Part shown: positions 1-7,838 of the stretch, piece after piece
Position numbering within the stretch: the first letter of the stretch is position 1
Layout of the letters: every line of letters starts with the position of its first letter
Source of the DNA: Akkermansiaceae bacterium
GTDB lineage: Bacteria > Verrucomicrobiota > Verrucomicrobiia > Verrucomicrobiales > Akkermansiaceae
Direction of reading: 5' to 3'
DNA: 64,000 bases
NCBI GenBank assembly: GCA_905182475.1
Contig: CAJJBR010000033.1
Span: 24,943 to 88,942 of the forward strand
The notes under the pieces: model-generated
What the model was told of the DNA's origin: nothing
The model's database searches: none
Seen by the model: only the letters and a program-made list of their open reading frames with translations
Position numbers and translations under genes: made by a program

Positions 1-481
1 CCGGGATCGCTCCATCCGGCGGGATACCGCCCGGGTCAATGACGGGAAGAGGTTCTATCGGGCCGCCACCTGGAAGTGGCGGATACACTTGGTATGCTCC
101 GTCGAAGGGGAGTAGCTCGGGTGAAGTTCTATCAGGAGATGAAACCATCACGGCTGGAACGTAACCCACCTCGCCGCTGTCCAACTCCACTTTCACGTAG
201 TTCGAATCCAGTTCGATGATTTTCATTTCGGTGCCGAGGGAAATGAGCTTGTCGGCATCTTCGGTTCCGGTTGGTTTATTCTTATAAAAGGCGGTGTTCG
301 GGATGTTTGCGCTCACGAACTGGCCGGGGGAAAGCTCGGAGCCGAAGCTGCTTGCAGACTGGAGGCCGGTACCGGGCGGGCGGAGCGGATCGAAACTGGA
401 ACTGCTCACCGGTGAGTTCATCGAGTTACAAGCCGCCATGGCGATTGCTACCGGAACTACGGTAAATAAAGAGAATTTCAT
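1..481 (-). CDS. Lipoprotein with SH3-like region (3' end off window)
   Basis: This gene is missing from the ORF track because it runs off the left edge; 160 codons are visible. Translating the minus strand from ATG at 481 gives a short signal peptide ending in a lipobox (AMAAC), so the mature protein is probably lipid-anchored. A Ser/Pro-rich linker follows. Around residues 70-110 the pattern 'LISLGTEMKIIELDSNYVKV ... GEVGYVPAVMV' is typical of a bacterial SH3-like domain, in which a small beta-barrel binds peptide or wall material. The last visible stretch is rich in Pro and Gly (YPPLPGGGPIEPLP). The specific function is unknown. The lipobox is clear, and the SH3 call is by pattern only. 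Confidence 0.75.
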   Translation of the reverse strand, partial: MKFSLFTVVPVAIAMAACNSMNSPVSSSSFDPLRPPGTGLQSASSFGSELSPGQFVSANIPNTAFYKNKPTGTEDADKLISLGTEMKIIELDSNYVKVELDSGEVGYVPAVMVSSPDRTSPELLPFDGAYQVYPPLPGGGPIEPLPVIDPGGIPPDGAIP

Positions 482-538
482 AACGAAGGCAAGTTGCCAC
501 CGCAATGCAGAGCGGTCAACGCGATTCATACATGGTAT

Positions 539-1216
539 TCACAAACGTTTGACCACGACTTCAACGTTCATAAAGCATTCGGCATTTCTTTTGAACGAGC
601 CATGGATTGGCTCGACGTCTTGGTAGTTCCTGCCGACAGCGATTTCTAGGCTCCTGCACATGCCAAGCATCACGTGGGCGAAATCCTGGCAGAATCCTTT
701 GCTAAGGGTGAAAGCTTGCTCTAAATGGTTTTTTGCATCCGTGACCCGGGGCTCGTAGGCGAACTCGGAATTGATCCAACGCATGATCGCGGCGGCTTTT
801 CCAAAAACGGCGTTTTCCGAATGAGTGACATCGATGGCCTGTTTCCAGATATCCGGCTGACTGGAAATCCATCGACTTTCCTGAAGGTGTTCCTAGCATC
901 TGTCGCGGATCTCCGGGGAATCGAAAAACTCCATGCCACCCGCATCGCCTTCGTTGGAGATAGTTAGCGGAAGGTTGAGTACTCTGATCTGGCTCTCCAC
1001 CACCATGCTCTTGTGCTGCGTGCCGATTTCGTAAACGTGGAGATATTCCCGAAAAGGTCGGAGAAGCGGATTAGCCGGGTGGTATATAGCAACCCGGCGC
1101 GAGCAATACACAAACAGATTCACCTTCGCGGCGGGGCGAGATGTAGTTGAGTATGTTGATAAGGTGAGGGTTTGAAGTCTTGGCAGGAGAATTAGCAGCA
1201 CCCGCGCCAAAACCAT
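539..1216 (-). pseudogene. Decayed transglutaminase-like cysteine protease gene
   Basis: Two ORFs in one minus-strand frame (893-1216 and 539-784) are joined by readable protein that contains an in-frame TAG at 893-895. The upstream piece carries a degenerate beta-sandwich segment (GTQHKSMVVESQIRV). The downstream piece has the transglutaminase nucleophile region (GFCQDFAHVMLGMCRSL). Directly after 'CRSLEI' the sequence jumps to 'VGRNYQDVEPIHGSF', which normally lies near the C-terminus, so the block holding the catalytic His and Asp has been deleted. The N-terminal 40 residues no longer resemble the family. With a stop, a deletion and a scrambled start, this cannot encode an active enzyme. 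An intact transglutaminase domain occurs at 51984-54314 but belongs to a different architecture. Confidence 0.85.
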
Positions 1217-1225
1217 ACGGGTATT

Positions 1226-1975
1226 TTAATTCTTTTTCCCGATGCTGAAATCGTTGGTGGCCCCAGTTCCGCCGCCATAGGAAGCTCCAAGCCGCTCGGG
1301 CAGATCGATCTCAGGGAAAATCCGGACGCTGGATTGCTTTTTGTCCGCATTTCCCATCAGCCAGCTAATCCCCATCCCACAGAGTGCGAGAAAGGCAAGG
1401 GATCCGATGGCGATGAGTGCCAGCCGTAGCGAGTGGCCACTGTTCATAGGAGCCTCCCTGAGTTTGAACCACGCGGTCAGGCCGGTGGTGATCTCCGTCA
1501 CGAGCTTCTCGACGTAGTCCTCTGTGGTTTCCTCTTCACCTATTTTGTGCAGGGCCTCGGATATAATCTGCACGAGACTGAACGCCGGAACCCCAATTTG
1601 ATCCGGTTGCATACCTTCTTTGGCTCCGAGTTCGCGCCCAAAGCCCAGCTTTCTCGTATCCGATTCGAAAACGATTACAAGCCCGCCGCCATCCGGAAGC
1701 CATTCTTGTTGGAGTTGAGACGCGTAATCGGAGGCTGTGGTCGAGATCAGAGCGCTTTCTAGGATGACAAACATCCGGTATCCGTGATCCCGCTCAAGCT
1801 TCTGAAGCATTTTGGTGATCCGTCGCGCAGCCTCTGGTTTCTGGGAAAGAATCCCGTCCTCATCGGACAGCCTTGTAAGAGGTGGAGGTGGGACGTCCGC
1901 ATCCGGAAGCCGCTGGGCGGAAAGCAAGCTGCTCAGCAGAATACACAGGACGAAACTCAGGGAGAAACGGCTCAC
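1226..1975 (-). CDS. TPM-domain (YgcG/Psb32-type) membrane protein
   Basis: The 249-residue protein has an N-terminal signal peptide (LCILLSSLLSAQ). A TPM-type domain at about residues 33-170 includes the conserved start 'LSDEDGILSQK', the strand 'YRMFVILES' and the 'GGGLVIVFESDTRKLGFGRE' block. One membrane helix near residues 183-205 is followed by a short, glycine-containing tail (SYGGGTGATN). TPM domains are periplasmic or lumenal modules with suggested phosphatase or chaperone-like roles; no substrate can be read from this sequence. It is divergent from ruvC, with the two starts about 100 bp apart, and it ends 10 bp before the decayed transglutaminase gene. Family call firm, role unknown. 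Confidence 0.8.
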   Translation of the reverse strand: MSRFSLSFVLCILLSSLLSAQRLPDADVPPPPLTRLSDEDGILSQKPEAARRITKMLQKLERDHGYRMFVILESALISTTASDYASQLQQEWLPDGGGLVIVFESDTRKLGFGRELGAKEGMQPDQIGVPAFSLVQIISEALHKIGEEETTEDYVEKLVTEITTGLTAWFKLREAPMNSGHSLRLALIAIGSLAFLALCGMGISWLMGNADKKQSSVRIFPEIDLPERLGASYGGGTGATNDFSIGKKN

Positions 1976-2080
1976 TGCCTCCTATTCTCCAAATCCCGGG
2001 GCGAGTTACAATACCGAAAACGTGTGGCGGGCTGCGTGTTTCCCCTTCCAAGAAGGTTTCACACACGGCTAACTTCCCAT

Positions 2081-2584
2081 ATGCGCGTTCTCGCAATCGA
2101 TCCCGCCGTCCGCAACACCGGCTACGCTATCCTTGAGGGCGAGCCGTCGAAGCCGACCGTGCTGACATACGATGTGATTTGCGTTCCGAAAAAAATCATC
2201 CAGTCCGGTGCCCTTTCCGCGATCCGCTCCCATCTGGTACATCTGATCAAGCAGTATGAACCGGATGAAATAGCAGTTGAGGGTATCATTTTCGTGCAAT
2301 CCCATCGCACCGCGATCTCAATGGGAGCCGCCCGTGCCGCCGCCCTTATCGCTGGTGCCGACCACGGGCTACCGATTTACGAATACTCGCCAAAAAAGAT
2401 CAAAATGGCGGTTGTTGGGAAAGGGACTGCGGACAAGGCGCAGGTCGCGTTCATGGTGCGAGCCATCCTCGGACTCGCGGAGACACCGCCATCGGATGCG
2501 GCAGATGCACTGGCGATTGGAATGGCTCACCTCCAGGCATCTGATCCGCTTCGGGCAAAGCTTCTAGAGCGGCGACTGGTTTGA
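2081..2584 (+). CDS. ruvC: Crossover junction endodeoxyribonuclease RuvC
   Basis: RuvC resolves Holliday junctions by symmetric Mg-dependent cleavage together with RuvAB. I chose ATG 2081 rather than the longer ORF start at 1784, because the family begins at 'MRVLAIDPAVRNTGY' and the extra upstream residues overlap the divergent TPM gene. The product is 167 residues, normal for RuvC. The four acidic catalytic residues are all visible: D7 (AIDP), E67 (AVEG), D139 and D142 (SDAADALA). The protein is therefore predicted active. RuvA and RuvB are not in this window. The methyltransferase gene follows 29 bp downstream on the same strand. Confidence 0.93.
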   Translation: MRVLAIDPAVRNTGYAILEGEPSKPTVLTYDVICVPKKIIQSGALSAIRSHLVHLIKQYEPDEIAVEGIIFVQSHRTAISMGAARAAALIAGADHGLPIYEYSPKKIKMAVVGKGTADKAQVAFMVRAILGLAETPPSDAADALAIGMAHLQASDPLRAKLLERRLV

Positions 2585-2613
2585 TCTTTCGGTAGATTCG
2601 TATAGGCTCCTGT

Positions 2614-3210
2614 ATGACCGATTGGAACAACCGCTATCTCTCAGGTGACACTCCGTGGGAAAAGGGAGCGCCCGCTCCACCGTTACTTGAGCTTTTGGGG
2701 AAAACCGGTGATGATATCTGGGGCGGCGGAACGATTCTGGTGCCGGGCTGCGGAACCGGGCATGACGTCCGCGCCCTTGCTTCAAAAGGGCAAGGAGTGC
2801 TGGGTCTCGACCTCGCGCAGCAAGCGGTCGAAAAAGCACGATCTTTTCCCGCCGTCGGCAACGAAGAATATGCCCTCGGCGATTTTTTCGATCCGGAATG
2901 GCAGGAGGGAAAAAGTTTCTCCGCCATCTGGGAGCACACCTGCTACTGCGCCATCCATCCTACCCGGCGTCCGGACTATGCAGAAGCTACTGCCGCGTTA
3001 GTTGAGCCGGGTGGGCATCTTATAGGAGTATTTTTCCTAACCCCAAACAAACCCGGAGAAGAAGACCAAGGGCCGCCCTTTAGCTCCGATATTGAGGAGC
3101 TCGATGCCCGCTTCGATCCATGGTTCTACCGCGTGGATTCATGGGTGCCGGAAAGGGCTTACCCGGGTCGTGAAGGGCAGGAGTGGCTGGCGATCTATCG
3201 GAGAAAATGA
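2614..3210 (+). CDS. TPMT-family SAM-dependent methyltransferase
   Basis: The 198-residue protein starts with the TPMT-family signature (WNNRYLSGDTPWEKGAPAP). It contains the SAM-binding glycine motif 'VPGCGTGHDV' followed by the acidic strand end 'GLDLAQQAVEKA'. The family includes thiopurine methyltransferases and related enzymes that methylate S, Se or halide acceptors. The segment 'WEHTCYCAIHPTRRPDYA' is typical of bacterial members whose physiological acceptor is often unknown. The protein is cytosolic, with no signal peptide. It lies between ruvC and a small lipoprotein gene on the same strand, which gives no clue to its substrate. Confidence 0.85.
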   Translation: MTDWNNRYLSGDTPWEKGAPAPPLLELLGKTGDDIWGGGTILVPGCGTGHDVRALASKGQGVLGLDLAQQAVEKARSFPAVGNEEYALGDFFDPEWQEGKSFSAIWEHTCYCAIHPTRRPDYAEATAALVEPGGHLIGVFFLTPNKPGEEDQGPPFSSDIEELDARFDPWFYRVDSWVPERAYPGREGQEWLAIYRRK

Positions 3211-3248
3211 TTGCCCGTGCCTCCGGAACCCGGACAAATGGGCTGCCA

Positions 3249-3419
3249 ATGAAAATTACCGCCCCGTTTCTACTCGCAGTCCTTCTGATGGGATGCGCGC
3301 AGGTAGTGCCTGACCCTTCGCCCGCCCGGCCGGGCATGCCCTTGGATCCGAGCCATGCGCCGGAGACTGACGAAAGCGCAGTGACCCGGGCAAGCTCCCG
3401 AAATCTTCCTTCTTCTTGA
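3249..3419 (+). CDS. Small lipoprotein (56 aa)
   Basis: I trimmed the ORF-track start (3183) to ATG 3249, because the shorter product is a textbook lipoprotein: 'MKITAPFLLAVLLMGC' is a charged N-terminus, a hydrophobic core and an LMGC lipobox. The mature part is only about 40 residues, rich in Pro, Ser and Asp, without a recognisable domain. The stop codon is separated from the lipB start by a single base, so the two are probably translated from one message. Function unknown. Its small size means it could be a chance ORF, but the lipobox makes a real gene more likely. Confidence 0.6.
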   Translation: MKITAPFLLAVLLMGCAQVVPDPSPARPGMPLDPSHAPETDESAVTRASSRNLPSS

Positions 3420-3420
3420 A

Positions 3421-4047
3421 ATGGATAATCTGAATACACGTTTGATTCACGGCCTTGTGTCCTACTCGGACGGGCTAGAGCTTCAGAATCGCACCGTGGC
3501 GAATATACTGGCGGGGCAGGAAACGGACACGATTTTCCTCCTCGAACACGAACCCGTTTACACCATCGGCCGCCTCCGAGATCAATCCTCCCTTCAGTCC
3601 GCCGCAAGCCTGCCGCATCCGGTTTTCGAGACGAACCGCGGAGGACAGGCTACCTACCACGGTCCGGGCCAACTCGTCGGCTACCCGATACTCGACCTCA
3701 ATCCGAGGGGGCGGGATCTGCACCTGCACCTCCGGCTCATCGAGGACGCGCTCATCGCCGCATGTGCGGATCTGGGGGTGGGCGCGGGCCGCCGCGATGG
3801 AATGACAGGTGTATGGGTGGAGGATAGGAAACTCGCATCCATCGGTGTCGGCGTTCGAAAATGGATCTCCATGCACGGCTTCGCGATCAATGTAACCCGT
3901 GAGTCCCTACCGCCGTTCCTCTCCATCACCCCATGCGGCCTCGCCGGCGTCTCGATGACCTGCCTTGAGGCGGAATCGTCCGTTCCGGTGACAATGACGG
4001 ACGCCACCGGAATGATTGCCAAACATCTTCGATCCCGTTTTACATAG
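3421..4047 (+). CDS. lipB: Octanoyltransferase LipB
   Basis: LipB moves octanoate from octanoyl-ACP onto lipoyl domains in the first step of lipoate synthesis. The 208-residue protein shows the family blocks in order: 'FLLEHEPVYTIGR', 'TNRGGQATYHGPGQLVGYPI' (residues 71-90), 'GVWVEDRKLASIGVGVRKWISMHGFAINV' with the catalytic Lys 137, and 'ITPCGLAGVSMT' with the nucleophile Cys 172. Both members of the Cys/Lys dyad are present, so activity is expected. LipA is not in the window. The gene begins one base after the stop of the small lipoprotein. Confidence 0.93.
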   Translation: MDNLNTRLIHGLVSYSDGLELQNRTVANILAGQETDTIFLLEHEPVYTIGRLRDQSSLQSAASLPHPVFETNRGGQATYHGPGQLVGYPILDLNPRGRDLHLHLRLIEDALIAACADLGVGAGRRDGMTGVWVEDRKLASIGVGVRKWISMHGFAINVTRESLPPFLSITPCGLAGVSMTCLEAESSVPVTMTDATGMIAKHLRSRFT

Positions 4048-4058
4048 CTTTCTTTCAT

Positions 4059-4220
4059 CACGGCGGATACCCCCCCCGCGCGGAGCATGGATCCAAGACG
4101 AACATCGCTTACCGTCATGGTGGCAAGGCGATCGTTGTCTTCCACGATGGCCACGCGTCACCCGTTTCTTCCTCGGAAATACCTGGAAAAGCGGCAACCG
4201 ACGCTTTCTGGGTCGCCTGA
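4059..4220 (+). pseudogene. Remnant: C-terminus of a pseudopilin-type H-X9-DG protein
   Basis: Downstream of lipB, in a frame with no start codon (hence absent from the ORF track), the plus strand reads 'SKTNIAYRHGGKAIVVFHDG' and then HASPVSSSE, ending in TGA at 4218-4220. The block H-GGKAIVVFH-DG is the H-X9-DG motif at the end of prepilin-type processing-associated proteins, which are abundant in Planctomycetes and Verrucomicrobia. The N-terminal methylation motif and the body of the gene are absent, since lipB occupies the upstream sequence. This is best read as a stranded gene tail left by a deletion. The left boundary is approximate. Confidence 0.65.
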
Positions 4221-4254
4221 ACATTCTGAGCCGCCTTATCGAATTGCCCGGGTA

Positions 4255-4926
4255 TCAGGGAAGTTCCTTGATACGGAGATTTTTCCAACGGACGTCGGTT
4301 GCGCCACCGGCATGGACTTGCATGCCGAAGAACCCCTTGGCGGTCGCGTCCTTGGCATCGGTGTCGGTGAAATCGACCCGCTTCTCGCCGTTGAGGAAAA
4401 TCTGCACGTGGTTGCCCTCGCAGAGGATGCGGATCTCATTCCACCCCTCCCACTTGATGACTTCACCACCCTGCTTGGTGAAGGCGGCGCATTGAGCCTT
4501 GTCTTTCTTGTCCGGGAAAAGCCAGCCGCGCCGTGCCTCATCGTAGAGTCCGGCCGTCCACGCGCGGCCCTTGCCGTTGTCGTGCTCGCACTGGTATCCA
4601 TAGACTCGGCCGTTGCCGTCCTCCGATTCCTTCTGCAGGGCGCGGAACATCATCCCGGAATTCCCTTTGAGCGTGTCGAACTTCATCTCAAAGCGGAAAT
4701 CGTAGTTCGCATAGGTTTTCTCGGAGATCAGGAACGTGTTCCCTTTTACCTTGCGCCCGGTGCCGACGATTTCGCCGCCTTCCATCTTGTATTCCCCGTT
4801 TCCTCCGACCGTCTTCCATCCGGTGAGATCCTTGCCGTTGGTCAGCGGGGTGAAGCCCTCCTCCACTTGGGCGGATGCGAGGCACGGGATCAGGGCGAGG
4901 GCGGCTATCAGGCTTTTCATGGTCAT
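4255..4926 (-). CDS. Secreted DUF1080 (3-keto-disaccharide hydrolase-type) protein
   Basis: The 223-residue protein has an N-terminal signal peptide (MKSLIAALALIPCLASAQ) followed by a single DUF1080 jelly-roll domain. Typical family blocks are 'GFTPLTNGKDLTGWK', 'YANYDFRFEMKF', 'GNSGMMFRALQ', 'WNEIRILCEGNHVQIFLNGE' and 'GFFGMQVHAGG...VRWKNLRIKELP'. The domain is related to concanavalin-like glucanases, and some members hydrolyse 3-keto-disaccharides. The family is greatly expanded in the PVC phylum, usually with polysaccharide or secondary-metabolite substrates. Translation may start at the first Met or at the one two codons later. No carbohydrate-degradation operon surrounds it. Confidence 0.85.
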   Translation of the reverse strand: MTMKSLIAALALIPCLASAQVEEGFTPLTNGKDLTGWKTVGGNGEYKMEGGEIVGTGRKVKGNTFLISEKTYANYDFRFEMKFDTLKGNSGMMFRALQKESEDGNGRVYGYQCEHDNGKGRAWTAGLYDEARRGWLFPDKKDKAQCAAFTKQGGEVIKWEGWNEIRILCEGNHVQIFLNGEKRVDFTDTDAKDATAKGFFGMQVHAGGATDVRWKNLRIKELP

Positions 4927-5007
4927 GTTATGAATTCTTTTTACGGATCCTTGAAGCGCTTTCTTGCTTGCTAGGATAATTTCATCTGGTTTGATACAGA
5001 TGTTCAG

Positions 5008-6543
5008 ATGATTACTAAGCTATATTCGGCGGCGTTGCGGGGGGTAGATGCCCTTGAGGTGGAAGTGGAGGTGAATGCCCGTGGATCGGAGACGCCAGGA
5101 GTTATCATCGTTGGTCTTCCGGATGCGGCTGTAAGGGAAAGTTCACAGCGTGTGACGTCCGCTATCATCGCCTCCGCCCTTGAACTCGACGTTGGCATCA
5201 AGACCGTGAACCTCGCCCCGGCGGATTTGAAAAAGGAAGGCCCTTCCTTCGACCTGCCCATCGCCCTTGCCATGGCCGGCGCGAGCGGGACGAAGATTTT
5301 TGATACGGAAAGTTTCTGCGTTGTGGGTGAATTGGGACTGGATGGCACCGTGCGCCCGGTGAAAGGGGTTTTGTCCATCGCTCTGGAGGCGAGGAAACGC
5401 GGGCGAAAAAGCCTCATCGTCCCGGAGGCGAATGCGGCCGAGGCTGCAGTGATTGAAGGGATAGAGGTCATCGCCGTCCGCAACCTCCGCCAGGCATGGG
5501 ATTTCATTTGCGGCGAAAAGCGTATTGCGCCCTTCGTCCTCGACCGCCGTGCCTTTTTCGAAAACCACCGGAACTACTTGGTCGATTTTAACGAAGTGAA
5601 AGGCCAGCAGCATGTGAAGCGTGCCTTGGAGGTCGCTGCGGCCGGTGGCCACAACCTCTTAATGGTCGGGCCGCCTGGAACGGGGAAATCCATGCTCGCG
5701 AAACGCATCCCGACGATCATGCCCAACATGACCGAGGAGGACGCCATCGAGACCACTAAGATCCACTCGATCACCGGCATGCTGGATACAAAAAAAGGTT
5801 TTCTTACCACCCGCCCTTTCCGCGCGCCACATCACACGATTTCCGATGCAGGTTTGCTTGGCGGCGGAACGAACCCGGGACCCGGTGAAGTTTCACTCGC
5901 ACACCACGGAGTCCTTTTTTTGGATGAGCTTCCCGAGTTCCGGCGGCAAACCCTCGAAGTATTGCGGCAGCCTCTCGAGGATGGGCATGTGACCATTTCC
6001 CGAGCCGCTGGCTCCCTGACCTTTCCCGCCAGGTTCATGCTTGTGACGGCGATGAACCCCTGTCCTTGTGGTTTTTACGGTGATTCCAAGCGCCAGTGCC
6101 GTTGCTCCGTCCGCCAGATCGAAAACTATCGTCAGAAGATCAGCGGGCCGCTGCTCGACCGCATCGACATCCACGTCGAAGTCCCGCTCGTAGATTTCCG
6201 CGAACTCACCTCGGAAGGAACAGCCGGCGAATCCTCCGCCGTGATCCGCGAGCGCGTCGCAGCTGCAAGAAACATTCAGGTAGCGCGTTTCAAATCCGAA
6301 GGCGTCACGACAAACGCAGCGATGGGCGCGAAGCAAGTCCGCGAATGCTGCAAGCTCGATTCCGAGAGCCGTGGCTACCTCGAACACGCCATGGAGCAAA
6401 TGAACTTTTCCGCCCGAGCCCACGATCGTATCCTAAAAGTCTCCCGCACCCTCGCGGATCTCGCCGGAAAACAAAACATCACCGGCAACGAGATCCTCGA
6501 GGCGATCCAGTTCCGCTCCCTCGATCGGCGGCTCTTCGAGTAA
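5008..6543 (+). CDS. comM: YifB/ComM family Mg-chelatase-like AAA+ ATPase
   Basis: ComM is a hexameric helicase that promotes branch migration during natural transformation. The 511-residue protein has the full layout: an N-terminal Lon-like domain ([35 protein letters not shown]), Walker A 'GPPGTGKS' at residues 221-228, Walker B-type '[10 protein letters not shown]', the cysteine cluster '[17 protein letters not shown]', and the C-terminal Mg-chelatase region ending '[11 protein letters not shown]'. All motifs look intact. A damaged partial copy of its 3' part lies at 11053-11142. It converges on the HDAC gene, with only two bases between the stop codons, so read-through control may matter. 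Confidence 0.93.
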   Translation: MITKLYSAALRGVDALEVEVEVNARGSETPGVIIVGLPDAAVRESSQRVTSAIIASALELDVGIKTVNLAPADLKKEGPSFDLPIALAMAGASGTKIFDTESFCVVGELGLDGTVRPVKGVLSIALEARKRGRKSLIVPEANAAEAAVIEGIEVIAVRNLRQAWDFICGEKRIAPFVLDRRAFFENHRNYLVDFNEVKGQQHVKRALEVAAAGGHNLLMVGPPGTGKSMLAKRIPTIMPNMTEEDAIETTKIHSITGMLDTKKGFLTTRPFRAPHHTISDAGLLGGGTNPGPGEVSLAHHGVLFLDELPEFRRQTLEVLRQPLEDGHVTISRAAGSLTFPARFMLVTAMNPCPCGFYGDSKRQCRCSVRQIENYRQKISGPLLDRIDIHVEVPLVDFRELTSEGTAGESSAVIRERVAAARNIQVARFKSEGVTTNAAMGAKQVRECCKLDSESRGYLEHAMEQMNFSARAHDRILKVSRTLADLAGKQNITGNEILEAIQFRSLDRRLFE

Positions 6544-6545
6544 AT

Positions 6546-7628
6546 TCAGGGCTTCTTGGGAGGCGCTTCAAGTGCCTCGATGTGGCGACGGACTCCCTCC
6601 GTGATCCCGCGCTGGCTATAGCCGCCTTCGAGTAGTGAAACGATGCGCTCGTGTCCTTGTTCGCGGCATAGCGCACGAAGGATTTCCGTAAGCTCGGCAT
6701 ACACATCACTCGACCAACCGAGATCTCCCAGAGGATCGGCCTCGTGAGCATCGAAACCCGCCGAAATAATCAGAAGCTCGGGTTTGAATTTCCGGAAAGC
6801 ATCGGTCAACTGCATTTGATACACCTTAACCACAGATTTATCTCCGCCTCCTGCCGCCAGCGGCACGTTCAAATTCGATCCCTTACCAGCGCCCGTCCCA
6901 GTGATTTCCGGCGAGCCGCTAGGCCCCGGATAGAAAGGGTATTGGTGCGTGGAGAAAAAATACACTGATGGATCTTCTAGGAAAATTGACTGTGTCCCAT
7001 CGCCGTGGTGGACGTCCCAATCGACGATCATCACGCGTTCCAATTTGTGATGTTTTTGTGCGTATCGTGCGGCGATCGCTGCGTTTGCGAAGAAACAAAA
7101 ACCCTTCGCGTTTGCGGGCATGGCGTGGTGGCCAGGTGGGCGCAATGCGGCAAAGGCATTGTTTACGCGCCCTTCCATGACAAGATCCACTGCCGTCAGT
7201 GATCCAGTCACCGCTTTCGCGGCAACTTCGTAAGTGCGCTTGGAGATCGGCGTATCAGCACTGCCATGCATCTGTCTTTCCCCAGCCTCGCATGCACGTT
7301 TTAAGTCCGCCACATATCCGGGATCATGGATGGCTTTGATCCACGGCACCGGGTCGATTTTTTCATCCGGCGCTGCCCAGAGCAATTGGTTCGAAACCGG
7401 ATGCTCTTTGAGGTGCTTGGTCAAACGACGCAACCGATCGGCATTTTCCGGAAAACCTGACCCTGTATCGTGTTCGAGAAAAACATCATCATAGATGACG
7501 GCCGTGCGGAATACATCTGGCTCAGGTTTTGTATCGTAGACTTCGGCTTCAATTACCATGGCAAAAGTAAAAGACAGCAGCGTAACTCTGAAAAGTAACA
7601 AGGTGTGAGAACGGTATCGGCAGATCAT
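6546..7628 (-). CDS. Histone deacetylase family protein (exported form)
   Basis: The 360-residue protein belongs to the arginase-fold deacetylase superfamily. Visible motifs are 'HDTGSGFPENADRL' at the N-terminus, 'ALRPPGHHAMPANAKGFCFFANAAIAARYA' with the His pair, 'VDWDVHHGDGTQ' with zinc ligands Asp and His, 'SAGFDAHEADPLG' with the third ligand Asp, and 'LLEGGY'. The core is therefore predicted to bind zinc and be active. A hydrophobic N-terminus (LLLFRVTLLSFTFA) resembles a signal peptide, so the enzyme may act in the periplasm, perhaps on acetylated amines or sugars. If translation begins at Met 24 it would be cytosolic. A second, distinct family member lies at 43093-44007. Confidence 0.87.
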   Translation of the reverse strand: MICRYRSHTLLLFRVTLLSFTFAMVIEAEVYDTKPEPDVFRTAVIYDDVFLEHDTGSGFPENADRLRRLTKHLKEHPVSNQLLWAAPDEKIDPVPWIKAIHDPGYVADLKRACEAGERQMHGSADTPISKRTYEVAAKAVTGSLTAVDLVMEGRVNNAFAALRPPGHHAMPANAKGFCFFANAAIAARYAQKHHKLERVMIVDWDVHHGDGTQSIFLEDPSVYFFSTHQYPFYPGPSGSPEITGTGAGKGSNLNVPLAAGGGDKSVVKVYQMQLTDAFRKFKPELLIISAGFDAHEADPLGDLGWSSDVYAELTEILRALCREQGHERIVSLLEGGYSQRGITEGVRRHIEALEAPPKKP

Positions 7629-7727
7629 TTCTAATGAGAATGACTATAGCTTAATTTTCGCGTTTCAGCAATGGCGCGCGGATGGGAAGTTCGGATTTGA
7701 TCTGGAGTTCATGCCGAGTTACCAAGA

Positions 7728-7744
7728 TGCAGGAGCCTCCTGCA
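7728..7744. promoter_or_regulatory. 17-bp palindrome in divergent promoter region
   Basis: The sequence TGCAGGAGCCTCCTGCA is a perfect 7-bp inverted repeat around GCC. It lies in the 210-bp gap between the divergent HDAC-family and VIT-domain genes, about 95 bp before the VIT start. A second inverted repeat, GGAAAAC/GTTTTCC, sits about 15 bp further on. Position and symmetry suit a protein-binding site, but no regulator is implied by the sequence. Confidence 0.35.
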
Positions 7745-7838
7745 AAAGAAATTTCGGAAAACTTCCAAGGTTTTCCTCTTTCGCGTGTCTGATATAAAGA
7801 GGGGATTGCGATCCTCCGTAATCCAACCTCGGAAAATC

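Noticed and set aside
4087-4974. 295-aa plus-strand ORF opposite the DUF1080 gene
   Set aside because: It is the antisense shadow of a well-supported secreted DUF1080 protein and has no family pattern.
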